Origin: Arachnopeziza araneosa
Taxonomy: Eukaryota > Ascomycota > Leotiomycetes > Helotiales > Arachnopezizaceae
Reading direction: 5' to 3'
Assembly (NCBI GenBank): GCA_003988855.1
Contig: QYAI01000107.1
Coordinates: forward strand, 1-64,000
DNA length: 64,000 nucleotides
Shown: in pieces, positions 45,415 through 56,535 of the stretch
How positions within the stretch are numbered: the first letter of the stretch is position 1
Layout: every line of letters begins with the position of its first letter
Translations under genes and position numbers: made by a program
Notes under the pieces: generated by a model
Databases searched by the model: none
Told to the model about the DNA's origin: nothing
The model's input: only the letters and a program-made list of their open reading frames with translations

Positions 45415-47420
45415 ATGGAGGGCCTCGGTGCAACAGCAAGTGCTTTTGCAGTACTCCCACTTGCACTTCAGCTTGCTGATTCCGTTTCTAAGATCTACGA
45501 GTTTTGCAAGCGTTATAAAGTGCTCCAGAGCAGATGAATCGGATAGCTGAGGATCTAGCCTTGTTACAGACTATCTTTACCACTATTGCGAGCATGTGAA
45601 TATTTCATCCTATTTACAGGATGGTGTGCTTATGAGCCCATATTAAACAGAGCTTATAATTTCAAGGAAGAAATCAATCCTATGCTACTGTATGCAGCAT
45701 TAGAAAGGTGCCAGAGATCAAGCCTTTGCAAGCATTTGCCAATAGCTGTGAGAGAAATTTTATTCTCCAACCTCGCAGAGCAGCATTGAAGATAGCGCTT
45801 TCGAAATCGAAGATCAGAGAATTTCAAGACCAGATCGAGAATGCTAAAATGGCAATCATTACTTCGATTGGTATTACAAGTCTTCTGTCACAGTAAGTAA
45901 AATAAATGCCGCCACGCGATGTTGAATTAATCCATAACAGATATTCATTCTATCAAAAACTTATTACCGAACTCAACGAACTACGCGCGGATGTAATAAC
46001 GAAGATAACCTCTAGACCACCTGAAAAGTGCTGACTCCGCAATCATGAACGCGCCTCCGAAAGCAAAAGTCATCTGCGAACCACTAGCTCTTGGTCCAAA
46101 CTATCAAGAAACCTTATATTCAAAATGCGTTGAGATGAGTATAGAAATACAACTTCTACGCCTCCAGCATTTGCGGTCATATCCTGTATTTTAGACATAT
46201 ATTGGATTTTGTCGTTACGTTTTTGGGAAGGTGCAGTATCAGACTCGGATTAGATTGATCAATTTTTCAGCTACAAGGAACACCAGATCTGTTATAGGAC
46301 AACATAGGAAGGACGAGAATGTCTTAACAATCATATTACCACTGTTTCACCTGGGAGTTATGTACAAATCGTCTCGACTTTATGGTCAGTGGACGCGCTC
46401 GCTCAGATTCTGTGCCGTAGTTCCATATGACTCTCCAATATTCGAACTATGTCGTTATGTAGATATAATTGGGATGCAAAAGCTTTTCCAGGGTGGTCTA
46501 GCATCTCCGTTTGATTTATCGGCTCATGGGGCTTCCCTTCTGCACATATGTATTCTTGTCTTATATTAATGCCAAGCTTAAAAACCGAAGGATGCAGTGT
46601 GCAATCCATTCGAAATATCAGTCCCTCTTGTTAAATGGCTTCTTGAGATAGGCCTAGACTGCAACTTGAGATCATTTCACTGGGCCTTTGGTACAAAGTA
46701 TACGAACTGAAACTTCATGCGATCACAATTTCTGACACTTCATGAGTAGTACTCCTCTCAGCTACCTAGCTACTCTTCCGAATAACTGCTTAGCCACTAG
46801 TTATGATGATCAGATAGTACGACAAGAAACTGCCATCGCCATTCTAAAATTATTCCTGACAGATTCGAGTCACGACCCCGATAACGAACTTCTAGGGCAT
46901 ATCGCAGCATGTTGTGGCATAGAAGTGGAGCTTGGCTGATTCATCAAGAGTACTACTCATTGCGGCAAGGATGTTTAGACACAATGTTATCTCAATGTTG
47001 CTGGATGTCATTTGAGCCTGCCCGGGAGAAGGTAGTCAAGAAGTTATTGCAATTAGGCGCGAATATTCATGAAACCTCTTCCATCCTAACTTTTATCCAA
47101 GAACGGTTCTCGATGAATATCTCGAACACAATTGGGATTCTAAGCGATGGTTAGAAGTGCTTCAGGACTTTGGTATTGATTTGCATCATTAAGTCCATGA
47201 GGAACAGAATTTTGGACTTGTATATCTATTTAGTGACTGTATTACGAATAATGACTCCGAAAGAGAGTTTGCGTACAAGCAGGGAAGGCTGGAGCAGCAG
47301 TTAAATTCTACACTGCAAAGTACAGCTGCTGAATACTGGGGAAACGACGTGTTCTACTGGATTATTGTCTTATTCCTTGTGTTATTCATGTTTTTGATAT
47401 TTTATGGCTCTACTAATTAG
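45415..47420 (+). pseudogene. STAND-type N-domain / ankyrin-like gene with C-terminal membrane segment, broken
   Basis: It starts MEGLGATASAFAVLPLALQL then ADSVSKIYEFCKR, the N-terminal domain found in many fungal STAND/NLR-like and ankyrin proteins. Frames then switch: RIAEDLALLQTIFTTI, LERCQ, IKPLQAFANSCERNF, KIREFQDQIENAKMAIITSI, a still recognisable 48-base intron (45893-45940), and YSFYQKLITELNELRADVIT. Further on are VPYDSPIFELCRYVDIIGMQ with LASPFDLSAHGASLLH (46430-46550), VVKKLLQLGANIHETSS, and finally EYWGNDVFYWIIVLF plus a hydrophobic run (LVLFMFLIFYG) to TAG at 47418. Several stops and frameshifts separate these pieces. The intact relative would be a membrane-tethered recognition protein. 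Function is inferred only from the family. Confidence 0.75.
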
Positions 47421-48057
47421 GCTTGAGATATAAGTTGCAGTAATACAACTAATATTATAAGGACGCAAAATAATTAGGCTGGAAACAGTATGATACGCTA
47501 AAATTATTATGGGGCAGTATCACTCTATTTGAATGCTTCGTGTGGTAGAGAGAAGCAGAATAACTACATATATAGTAAGGGCTATATCTCAATATATAAC
47601 GAAGTTGAATTTGTGAAGTTCCGCAAGTGAGTGGCTTTGCTATCGTACCGTGCGGCCTTTGCTAACAAGGATCTAAAATCGCCTTTGTGCGGCATGGTGG
47701 GCAGGGAGCCAAAATCGATTCCTTGCTCAACGTCATCACCACCTTGATAGGTTGAAAGCGGTAGCCCTGTTCAAGACAGCAGGCATCACTGCCAGAAGAT
47801 AGACAATTAGGAAACCGTATAGTGTCAGACGAGGATTCCCAAAGCATGATATAGCTGACTTGAAATACAAATTTACCCTTTATGCGTTTCTCTGTAACCG
47901 TGGCCCCTCACATCATTTTCTAGTGCTCTTGGTGCATGATTAAAGTGTGAATGAATTTACAGCACGGCACGTAGCCCCCCAGAAATTGAGGTTCAAACCT
48001 CAAATTGCTGAGGTATTTCGTTTGGTATCGATTGAAATATGTGCAAATTGCATCTAC
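47421..48057. other. intergenic with repeat remnant
   Basis: AT-rich. Contains the second copy of the degenerate direct repeat near 47670-47770. No gene. Confidence 0.4.
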
Positions 48058-48562
48058 TCAGCGACGAACCTCATCTTTGGGGTCGCGTAGGTGAACCAGA
48101 GCCGCATGCAAGTTCGGCCGAATCAGGAAACGTTTTTCAACTATATCTACCATGGAACGACCCGAGTTCCTCCTGGCACAGCGCTGGAGGATGATAGGTA
48201 TACTCGCATCATCTGTACCCCAGCAATATGAAAGAGTTTCGTATGACATGATCTTGAGCTCTTTATCAACGGATCCTGCGAGCGAAGCGTCTCGTGAAGA
48301 TGGTAGCGCATTGGTTTCGACTCTACAGATGACAGAATCTGTGTCACTACCGCCAGGAAGCAGAACTAAAATTTGAATATCCTCCCCAGGACCAAGTGCC
48401 GAATGTTCGTATTTCGATTGGACCACCCTCTTGAGGAGGTACTCGTTTTTTTGGGGGCAACAAGTTTGGGCCACTTCTTCGGTGGAATATCAATATAAAT
48501 AGGCTCATTATCATCACGTTTTGATGTGCTGCCATCGCGGCTGGGCGATGGATGGTCGGCCA
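48058..48562 (-). pseudogene. HET-domain N-terminal fragment, frameshifted and truncated
   Basis: The start MADHPSPSRDGSTSKRDDNE leads to KKWPKLVAPKK. At a run of seven A (about 48447-48453) the frame shifts to NEYLLKRVVQSKYEHSALGP and GEDIQILVLLPGG. The HET signature YETLSYCWGTDDASIPI follows, then RPNLHAALVHLRDPKDEVRR and a stop, where intact HET domains continue with WIDAICINQ. So only the first third of the domain is left. The homopolymer shift could be a sequencing error, but the truncation is real. Confidence 0.75.
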
Positions 48563-48710
48563 TGTTGAGATCCCGTATTATTTGCACTTTTTCGAAAGTC
48601 AGGAAGACTGGGCTTGTTCGTTCACCGAGACCCCTGGACACGGCAGGAGCGATTCTGCATCTTTTCATGCACCCCGAGGCGGTCAAAATTGTCTTCGCCG
48701 AATGAAAAAA

Positions 48711-48885
48711 TCAATGTCAATACTCGTCTTAAACAAGCACTTGAAACTTCAACTGCGTAGCTCTTAGATACTCATCTCTTATTGTATTGAGTTTTGATCG
48801 AGTTTGGTAGAGTAAAGATTGTGGGATTTGAGCTTCGACTTTACGATTTCCTGACTCTTTGGCGAAGGAATTTTGACCGCCTTGC
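48711..48885 (+). repeat. dispersed repeat family, copy B
   Basis: Same direction as copy A (14171-14335), reverse of copy C (12528-12717). Shared words are atgtcaatactcgtc, tagctcttagatactcatct, tttgagcttcgact and ctgactctttggcgaagg, with the end ttttgaccgccttg matching copy C. Confidence 0.65.
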
Positions 48886-48935
48886 CCAACTATTGAAAGC
48901 TGTCGCTCTGGAGCATCCATCTCAAATCAGCTGCC

Positions 48936-48965
48936 TGCGGCTGGGTGCGGCTGGGTGCGGCTGGG
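48936..48965. repeat. three tandem copies of tgcggctggg
   Basis: Units at 48936-48945, 48946-48955 and 48956-48965, perfect. Confidence 0.85.
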
Positions 48966-50048
48966 TGTTTGATTTGCGTCATTTCCCGAATGTGACAGGA
49001 GCTGAGGGCTGCCGTTCTTCTGAATCACTGCCAGTAATGAGAGTGGCAGGGACTCTTTATCGCTGTCTCGGAAGCTCGCCACTGAACGGGTTTAGAGCTG
49101 CGGATTTTCGATAACGACAGTACTGGCCAAAAGCCTCAAATAACCTGCGAGCAAGGTTCTCAACTTCTCAAATGTTCGGCGGCTAACGGAAAACGCAATT
49201 CTTCAGAAACTCGAGCTCTTAGTCGCTAGATTTGATTTTCAGGCTTGACAAAGGCTTTTTTAAAATTTCTTTAAGCTTGCAGAGGCTTCGCAGCGCAATG
49301 TAATAATATTCTTTCTTTGCTTAACTTGCTTTGAAAGGGCTTCTTTTTTTACATGATATCAGAATTCTCTTCTATATGCGATGAAGGACTTCTTCTTTTT
49401 CTAAAAACTTTTGATTGGAAAAAGAAAATAAGCAAGAAAGACTGCGGTCGCAGGTTAATAGTCTAGCGACTAAGACTGGCTGAGACTTCTGGGCGACAGT
49501 ACTGGCGTGTGGCCCCAAACTGGACCTGCAGGGACGGGCCGCACACCAATGTCGAGGAGCTGAAAGCAGAAGCACACAAGACCAATTGTCTGGTCACGAC
49601 GATTGATAGCAGAAGTGGAAATCATGAAACCAGTGCGCTCCATTAATGTCTTGGAATAGAAAATGAGAGCCATGAGCAGAGATAGCAGTGTGAGCGATCT
49701 AGAAGGAGAAGGATGATGGCCTACTACATACGATTCTTGGAGAGCTCGAAAGAATGAACAAGGCTGGCGTGAAAAGTGATATTCGAGGAAACCAGAGGCG
49801 GTTCAACAAGTACACTTGTGATGGTTGAAGGAAAATTGGATGAACAACAAAAGGTACAAAGGTACAAAGGTACGAAAGGCTTTGACTAGTGAAGTGAGGT
49901 TGGAGCTACGGTGACTTTTCTACGGGAGGCCATTCTGACCACACTGGAAGAAATCCATCGCCTTCAGCCTCGTCTCCGCCTTGTCGAATTTCCTCCTCAC
50001 TCTGCCCTCACTCTCCCCAATGCAATGGCCTAAACCGTCAAACCCCCA

Positions 50049-51068
50049 ATGGCAGCATCACCAACCTACCTCCGGCACATCCACATCCCCTACATCGTCC
50101 CCTTCTCTCTCGCAACGGCGATTCAAAACCACCTCTTCTCGCAACACCTCGCCTACAAAGCGCTCCTCTCCTCCTCACCCTCTCCCTCCACGCCAATCCC
50201 GCCACCTCCCCCACCTACCATTCTGACCTTTGTCCCTGATCCAATCTACACCCTCGGACGACGAGAACGAATCTCCTCCCTCTCAGCCCAGCAGCTATCC
50301 CTCCTCAGATCCCTCCTCAGCACGAACCGCGTCTCGCCCATCAACCCCTATGCCCAACCGCTCTTCGCAAGTGTCGTCGAGACGACACGGGGGGGGCAGA
50401 CGACCTTCCACGGGCCGGGCCAGCTCGTAATCTACCCCATCCTCGACATCAAGTCCTCGTTCCCGCTCCAGCCATCCGGCTTCAGCGTGCGCTGCTACGT
50501 CCACTTCCTCGAGGAGACGACCATCTCCACGCTCCGGCGATGGGGCATCAACGGCATCCGGACGGAGCACCCGGGCGTGTGGCATGAGGCGGGAGAGCGC
50601 AAGATCGCCGCGCTGGGCGTGCACCTCCGGCGGAACATATCCTCCTACGGCGTCGGGCTGAACGTGAGCACCGACCTCCGCTGGTTCGAGCGTATCACGG
50701 CCTGCGGGCTCGAGGGCAAGGGCGTCACCAGCATGCGGCAGATCCGCGAGGAGATCCGCGAGGAGATGGACTCGCAGGCGGACGGGATGATGACGCAGGG
50801 ACTGAAGAAGAAGGCGCGGGAGATGCTGAATGGGGGGAGGTTGATGCCGCTCAAACCCGCAAAGATCGTGAGGACCTGGGTGAGGGAGTTTGCTCGGGGC
50901 TTGTGGGGAGAGGAGGTGGAAGGGGAGGAGACGCCCGGGGGTGCCGAGGAGGAGCGAAGGATAAGGAGGGTCAGCGTCGTGGACGACGAGGTGGGGTTAC
51001 CAGAGGAGATCCTGATCCGGCTCGTCAAGAGGAAGTTTGCCGAGGATCTGGATGAGTATTACACCTGA
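50049..51068 (+). CDS. LIP2: lipoyl(octanoyl) transferase (LipB/Lip2)
   Basis: A single exon encodes 339 aa. The family motifs are GGQTTFHGPGQLVIYPILDI (residues 115-134), Lys185 in GERKIAALGVHLRR, SSYGVGLNVSTDLRWF, and the catalytic Cys219 in ITACGLEGKGVTSM. It moves octanoyl from acyl-carrier protein to lipoyl-dependent enzymes in mitochondria, the first step of lipoate synthesis. A Pro-rich insert (about residues 43-58) and a charged C-terminal extension of about 90 residues (EEVEGEETPGGAEEE) are longer than bacterial LipB, as in other fungi. The N-terminus is only weakly mitochondrial-like. The coding region is distinctly GC-rich compared with its AT-rich left flank. Confidence 0.95.
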   Translation: MAASPTYLRHIHIPYIVPFSLATAIQNHLFSQHLAYKALLSSSPSPSTPIPPPPPPTILTFVPDPIYTLGRRERISSLSAQQLSLLRSLLSTNRVSPINPYAQPLFASVVETTRGGQTTFHGPGQLVIYPILDIKSSFPLQPSGFSVRCYVHFLEETTISTLRRWGINGIRTEHPGVWHEAGERKIAALGVHLRRNISSYGVGLNVSTDLRWFERITACGLEGKGVTSMRQIREEIREEMDSQADGMMTQGLKKKAREMLNGGRLMPLKPAKIVRTWVREFARGLWGEEVEGEETPGGAEEERRIRRVSVVDDEVGLPEEILIRLVKRKFAEDLDEYYT

Positions 51069-52548
51069 GAAGAATGCATGAAGCAAAAATATATAGACAG
51101 AGATATGTGCATAGCCAGGCGTTGGGAGAATACCAAACCATACCTCTCTATCCCCGCTCAACATCTCATCTCCCCCTCCTCAACTACCTCACCTCTTTTC
51201 ATCTTCACCTCATTTTGACATTGATATTTTTTCACTTTGTATACCTGCATCTTCTCACCCTTCACATTTTGGATTTTTTTTTTTTTCACTCTTCACTCTT
51301 CACATTCGTATACTCGGTATATTTCTTCACCTATCGTAGACATATTCCAGACACCCCCACAAAACCCAACACCACAAGCCACAGCCATATCCCACGCCGG
51401 CGGCAGCAACGCACGATCCGCTGCACTGCACTGCACTGCACCGCGGCCGAGGAGGCGGGATCACATTACTATCAACCAACAACACTTCATTCTCATATCT
51501 CACACCGATTTCACATCGATTCACACCGATTCAGTACCGTCCTGAGCGTCCCAGACACGGCAACGAACCCGTGACGCTCGCGTGACCATTCAATCGACAG
51601 GAGAAGATGGAAGGGGATGATGGAGATGGGTGGATGGACAGACAGTAGAATAAACTAGGTTGGCGAGGAGACATGTCATATCCTACTAGCAAGATCTCGA
51701 CTTAAGAACAGACAATTTAAACCCGCAAAACATCATCACTACCGGGTATGGGTCGGGCAGTGTGAGACGAATAGACGGCCAGGTCAATCATCATTTATTC
51801 AGACTAGTATCTGATATTCTGATTTCCCAGCCCAGTTCAAACCCAGCAGTTGCAATGCAAGCAATACCCATCCGCAACCTCGGTTCCCGGCACGCACTCT
51901 CAAAAGCAATCTCATCTCATCTCTTCGTATCCGCCATTAACTCTGTTTCCACGGCTTGCCGCTACAATAGACAGAAAACTTTGGCCGCCTCTTCCTTTTC
52001 CATCAACCAGTCAAGGTTTCTCATGCGAAGTCAAGTCAAGTCTTCAGATAACCATCCCATAATAGTAGCGGTAGATATGCAATCGAATCGACAGGGCCAC
52101 TCCACGCCGTCATGATTTCTAGGCAGGCAAGCATGAGCACATTCACAGAACACAAACAAATTTTTCGCCTCCAACGCACGGAATGAGAAGGATCATTTCA
52201 ACGCCAGCAAAGATAAGCATCAGTTTATGCCACCAGCAAACGAGTAGTAAAGCATCGCATGAAAGCATCGTAAACTAAGAGAAACGCCCGCTCCATATTT
52301 CATTGCTCACTTCTGTAACCGAATAACACCCATCACTCGTCATCTCGTCTCTCATAGTCTGTCTTCGTTACGTATTGGGAATCATAATTTCCAGTCATTT
52401 TGTAGATCCATGAACGTCGATATCGATGTTCTAGTGTTGTCATATATAGGGCGTCGTTGTATGTCGTCATCTTATTCCAAACCGAGAACAGTTAATGCTC
52501 CACTTCCACCCGTTTTTTCCTCCCACAAGTTACCGATTTCCCCGCACG
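51069..52548. other. 1.5 kb 3' intergenic
   Basis: Between the convergent octanoyltransferase and otubain genes. Includes T/C-rich tracts (51270-51300) and a short ctgca repeat (about 51421-51440). Frames 51762-52115 and 52410-52868 are not convincing; the second overlaps the otubain coding region on the other strand. Confidence 0.45.
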
Positions 52549-54420
52549 TCAACTGCTCTTCTTGCGGACAACTGGGGGCTCTTCTGATTCCGGGGTCCAC
52601 TCCTCGGGTTGGAAATTCGGGTTGTTGTAGTGAGCGATATTGTAATGACTGTTCCGGAACGTCGACGTTTGAAAGACCACCGGCCCTTCTTGCCAATCAG
52701 CAGCAGCGGCCCATTCATATTTGCTGGGTCGAAAACTATTTGCCGAGCTCGGGGATGGTACCTCGGTGGGAAGAGAGGTTCGATGAGCAGTTGCCATGTG
52801 CGTGTGTATCGGTAGTTGTATCTGTGGCGGGAAGGTTGATTGTGGCGAGGGAAGGGGTGCGGAGATGATTGGCGTCGTTTGAGTAGGGAACGAAGAGGGT
52901 AATCCATGTGAAGATACAGTGGTGATCGAAGAGGCGCCAGGGGAGATTGGAGATGCTGACGTGGTAATGGAAGGCGTGTAGGATTGTTCGGCTGGGGATG
53001 GATAATGCGAGGGAAAGCTGTTCTGGCGTAGTTGTTGTGACGGAGCCAGAGAGAAGCCAGGGATACAGGAAAGGAGTGACATATCGACTGAGAAGTCGGT
53101 GATCGGGTTGCTCTGGGTCATATGCTGTTGAGTGAAGGCTCGGTTGACCTGGATGTTGGTGTTTGGTGGGATGATCTGGACGGGTTGAATTTGTTGGATG
53201 GGATCTCGGTAGAGAATATCATAATGACTTGGCCGATAGAGGAGATGCATAACTGGGCCGCCGGGATTGGTCGGGACGCCTCGCTCATCTTCTGGCTGGA
53301 TGAGGTGAACATTGACCTGGGAACCCTCGCTTCGGTCCAAGTAAACAATCTCTACGTGGATGCCAATCGGCTTTAGGAGAACATCGATGAGTAGAGTCAT
53401 ACCGAGGTGTTCGATCTCCATGTTGACCGGCTCCAGATATGTCTTCCGGTACCCTTCCACGCCATTTCCGTCTGCGATGAATCCGGCATATTTATCGGCC
53501 TCCTTCTGCAGCCAGGAACTCGCGAGCAGGCGGAGGTGATAGACGATGGAATCTGAAATCTCCTTGTTGTTGAAGCGTTCCAGCAGCACTTCCTGTGCCG
53601 TCTGTGGCGAGGTCTCGACCAACGTTGACAGATCCTTGAGCAGGTTGATTGTCTGATCCACCATGTCTTCCAGCAGCCATGCTTCAAACCCGCCGACCTT
53701 GGTGAGCAGGTTGTTGAGGGACACCATTCTGGACACCTCAGATTCCAATTGGGATCTCTTTTGTAGTCGGATGAGGGTTTCGAAGTAGGAAAAGCCAACC
53801 GCTACGCCTGGTCAGTAGTGCACATGGGGATCGCGCGTGCGGTGGGGAGAGGGTGAAGCTTACCCCGCCATCCACAGTTGCCATCTCCAAGAATCGGGCG
53901 GTAATGCGAGTACTTTTGTGGGAGGGCCTGGGAGGAGTCAGCAGAAGCTCCAATGGATCTTGGGACGGGTGCTCACGGCCGTTTTGGCCACATAGACGGG
54001 ATCTGCTTTGGCGTATTCTTCCGTGATGGCATTGCTGCTCTTTTTCTGGCCGACCAGTGCGCCCTGTACGCGGCGCCCATCAGTATTCCGACACGGCAGC
54101 TGGTGTGGATAAATTACCTCCAGCGTGGGCTGGTAATCTCTGGCCAAGGCTTCTTGGGTTTCTAGGTCCGCGTTCTCCATCTTGTAGCGTTGAGGGATGG
54201 CGGTGGTGGTGGTGGTGGTATTGTTGTTGAAGGGGAGGCTTCCCCCAGTGTGGAGGTTGGTAGCGACAGGACTGAAGATGGGGTCTCGAAAGACAGTGGG
54301 ACCTCCGCTATCAACCACCAGACCAGCCGATGGTTGAAAACCAGGAAAGTCGTGAAGCGAAGGAGATGTCACTCCGTACGAAGAAAAGGGAACAAAGGGT
54401 GTTGCCTGTGGCTGGAACAT
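52549..54420 (-). CDS. otubain-type ubiquitin thioesterase (peptidase C65)
   Basis: Three exons on the reverse strand, 54420-53977, 53927-53864 and 53801-52549, encode 586 aa. Introns are 49 and 62 bases. The middle exon is only 64 bases and carries the active site: PILGDGNCGWR with Asp163 and Cys166, continuing across the splice as AVGFSYFETLIRL. His362 in RPSHYDILYRDP is the third catalytic residue. GGFEAWLLEDMVDQTINLL is the conserved otubain helix. The enzyme cleaves ubiquitin chains (Lys48-type in animal OTUB1). Unusual are an N-terminal extension of about 145 residues and a C-terminal Ser/Pro/Gln-rich tail of about 200. The start MFQPQATPFVPF is chosen because the upstream in-frame region is low-complexity leader. 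Confidence 0.9.
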
Positions 54421-54972
54421 GCCGCCTGTGATTCCAATTCCTTCCTGCTCAAGTGTTAGGGTGTTGGGTGGTGAAGGAGGAGGAGGAGGTGAGGTGAGGT
54501 GAGGTGAGGTGAAGTGTGTGTGGTGAGCCTTTTGCTGTGTGCTCAGGGTTGGTTTGGCGAGGCGGCGGCGGCGGCGAGTGGTGAGTGAGCGAGACACGCA
54601 GAAAGTCAATCGGGAGCGTCAATCACACTGGGGATCTTTTTTATTTTTTTTTTATTTTTCTGGTTTGGGTTTCGTCCGTCTATTTCTGTGTCGCACCAGC
54701 AGCAGCAAGAAGGAGTTTCTGGTGAAAGGGCAAAAGGGCACACCCCACCAAACCAACAAACGGTTCCAATCAGTTGGGCAAGAGGCTCTGGGTGTCAAGA
54801 TGGGATGGGGAAATGTGGTACGCTGGTTGGCTGGTATGAAGAAGCTCTAAAGGGCCTGAAGGATTCCCTGTTGTTTGCTCGGGGCCACAGGAGAGGCCGC
54901 CAGGTCCACAGCAGTCCCGTTCAGTGTGTATTCAGCCTGGAGCACAGTTCAGCACCAAGCATCAAGCAGCAA

Positions 54973-55042
54973 GCAGCAAGCACTAAGCAGCAAGCACTAA
55001 GCAGCAAGCACTAAGCAGCAAGCACTAAGCAGCAAGCACCAA
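54973..55042. repeat. 14-base minisatellite, five copies
   Basis: The unit gcagcaagcactaa runs at 54973, 54987, 55001, 55015 and 55029; the last copy has one change. Confidence 0.85.
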
Positions 55043-55683
55043 GGGGGATATTGCCGTCGTTCGGCCTCGCCTCACCTCGCCTCGCCTCCTCTTCTTCGTC
55101 CTGTCCTGTCCTGTCCTGTCCTGTCCGGCGAGTTCCAGCGATGTTCAACGGTGTTTCGCTGTTCTGGAGGGTTCATGCCCCACCTTCCTGCGTCGTTCCC
55201 GTAGCGCAATGGCTTCTGAATGTGTCTCGGCTGCTTCGTCCCTCAGAAGCCTAAGCCCATGGTCTGGTTGTTAGGTAAGAAATGCCGCAGCAGCAGCAGG
55301 CGATGATGGAGGAGGAGGAGGAGGTGGTGGTGGAGGAGAAGGAGGAGAAGGAGGAGAAGGAGAAGATGAAGATGAAGAAACAACAGCAGCAGCAGTAGCA
55401 GCCACAGCGGATCCCTCACCAGCAGAGCGAGATCAGAACTGGATTTCGTACAGCTCGGTACTTGTACACTAACGTGTGACGGGGGGGTGGGGAAGAGATC
55501 GCCGGAAGAGAAGCAAGCGCAGGAGAGGGCTGAAGGGGGAACTAGGAAACTTGGGGATAAGTACTCTTCGCCCGTTTTCCCGGCCTGCAATGACTTCTGC
55601 TGAGGGTACAGGCAGAAAAGGTCCACCTCGCTCCGAGAGCAGTCAGCTGTTGACTTTCTGGTCTGCTGGCATGCATCCAAGCC

Positions 55684-55726
55684 ATCTCTCTCTCTCTCTC
55701 TCCCTCCCTCCCTCCCTCCCTCCCTC
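55684..55726. repeat. CT/CCCT simple repeat
   Basis: About seven ct units run into about seven ccct units on the forward strand. Confidence 0.8.
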
Positions 55727-56100
55727 GCCATTCGGTACATGGCCCACGACGGAGGTGATGAATGGGACACGGCGGCATTCCCCAGCCTGAGGACCGCACC
55801 GCCAATCTTATTGTGCTCTCGGACCTTCATGGGCACGCAAACGCACGACACATCCCCGACGCTGCCTCCACACGGCCAACTGCTGACCCAATGGCCGCCG
55901 TCAGCAGCGGTGCCGCGCGCTAACGGCGTCTGTTTCTGTCCTCTTCCCACTGAAGGCATCCCCAAAGCTGCACGGTGCGAGAGCCCGTCACACACTCGTG
56001 ATTGGGAACCAGTTCCGCTGACTGCACATCAAGCTGACACCCAGAACTCGCAAGCGAATGTCCACACCATTTCCGCGCAATGCTTCTCTCCTGCTCAGAA

Positions 56101-56160
56101 GCAGCAGCAGCTGCTGCTGCTGCTGTTGCTGTTCCTGCTGCTGCTGCTGCTGCTGCTGCG
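56101..56160. repeat. CAG/CTG trinucleotide repeat
   Basis: A short cag run followed by an interrupted ctg run (tgctgttgctgttcctgctg). The two together can fold back on each other. Confidence 0.8.
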
Positions 56161-56477
56161 AGTCTCTCCCTCCCCTGAGGAACCTTTGGACATTGATGCG
56201 ACTCTACCCAGGCGCTGCGCTACCACTACGGCCATAGGCTCATCCGGCAGCAGATTCCGGACTGTCACCGATTTAGATTACAGATTGGACGTGCCCCGGG
56301 TGGACTACGCATAGGCAACGGATGGCTGCAGCTCGTCGATGAGACTTTGTTTCTCTTCCCCTCATCGGAAATTTGAAATCGAATCATCAGCTGCTCAACG
56401 CACCCATGAGTACGACTGCCGCTGTCACACCACTTGGGGACTTTCCCACTTGCTACACGTCAAAGGGAGCGAGGCCA

Positions 56478-56486
56478 GCAGGAGCA

Positions 56487-56529
<43 letters not shown>

Positions 56530-56535
56530 CATCAG
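56478..56535. repeat. GCA trinucleotide repeat
   Basis: gcagga units, then about twelve perfect gca units, then gta/gca interruptions. Confidence 0.8.

Larger units (their letters stand above)
48563..50048. other. repeat-containing intergenic
   Basis: Holds dispersed repeat copy B (48711-48885), a short tandem repeat (48936-48965) and, at 49370-49680, overlapping reverse-strand frames of no recognised family. The last 250 bases are the promoter side of the octanoyltransferase gene. Confidence 0.4.

Noticed and set aside
49372..49673. Reverse frames with Ala/Pro-rich translation
   Set aside because: Two short overlapping frames in different phases with no motif or intron support.
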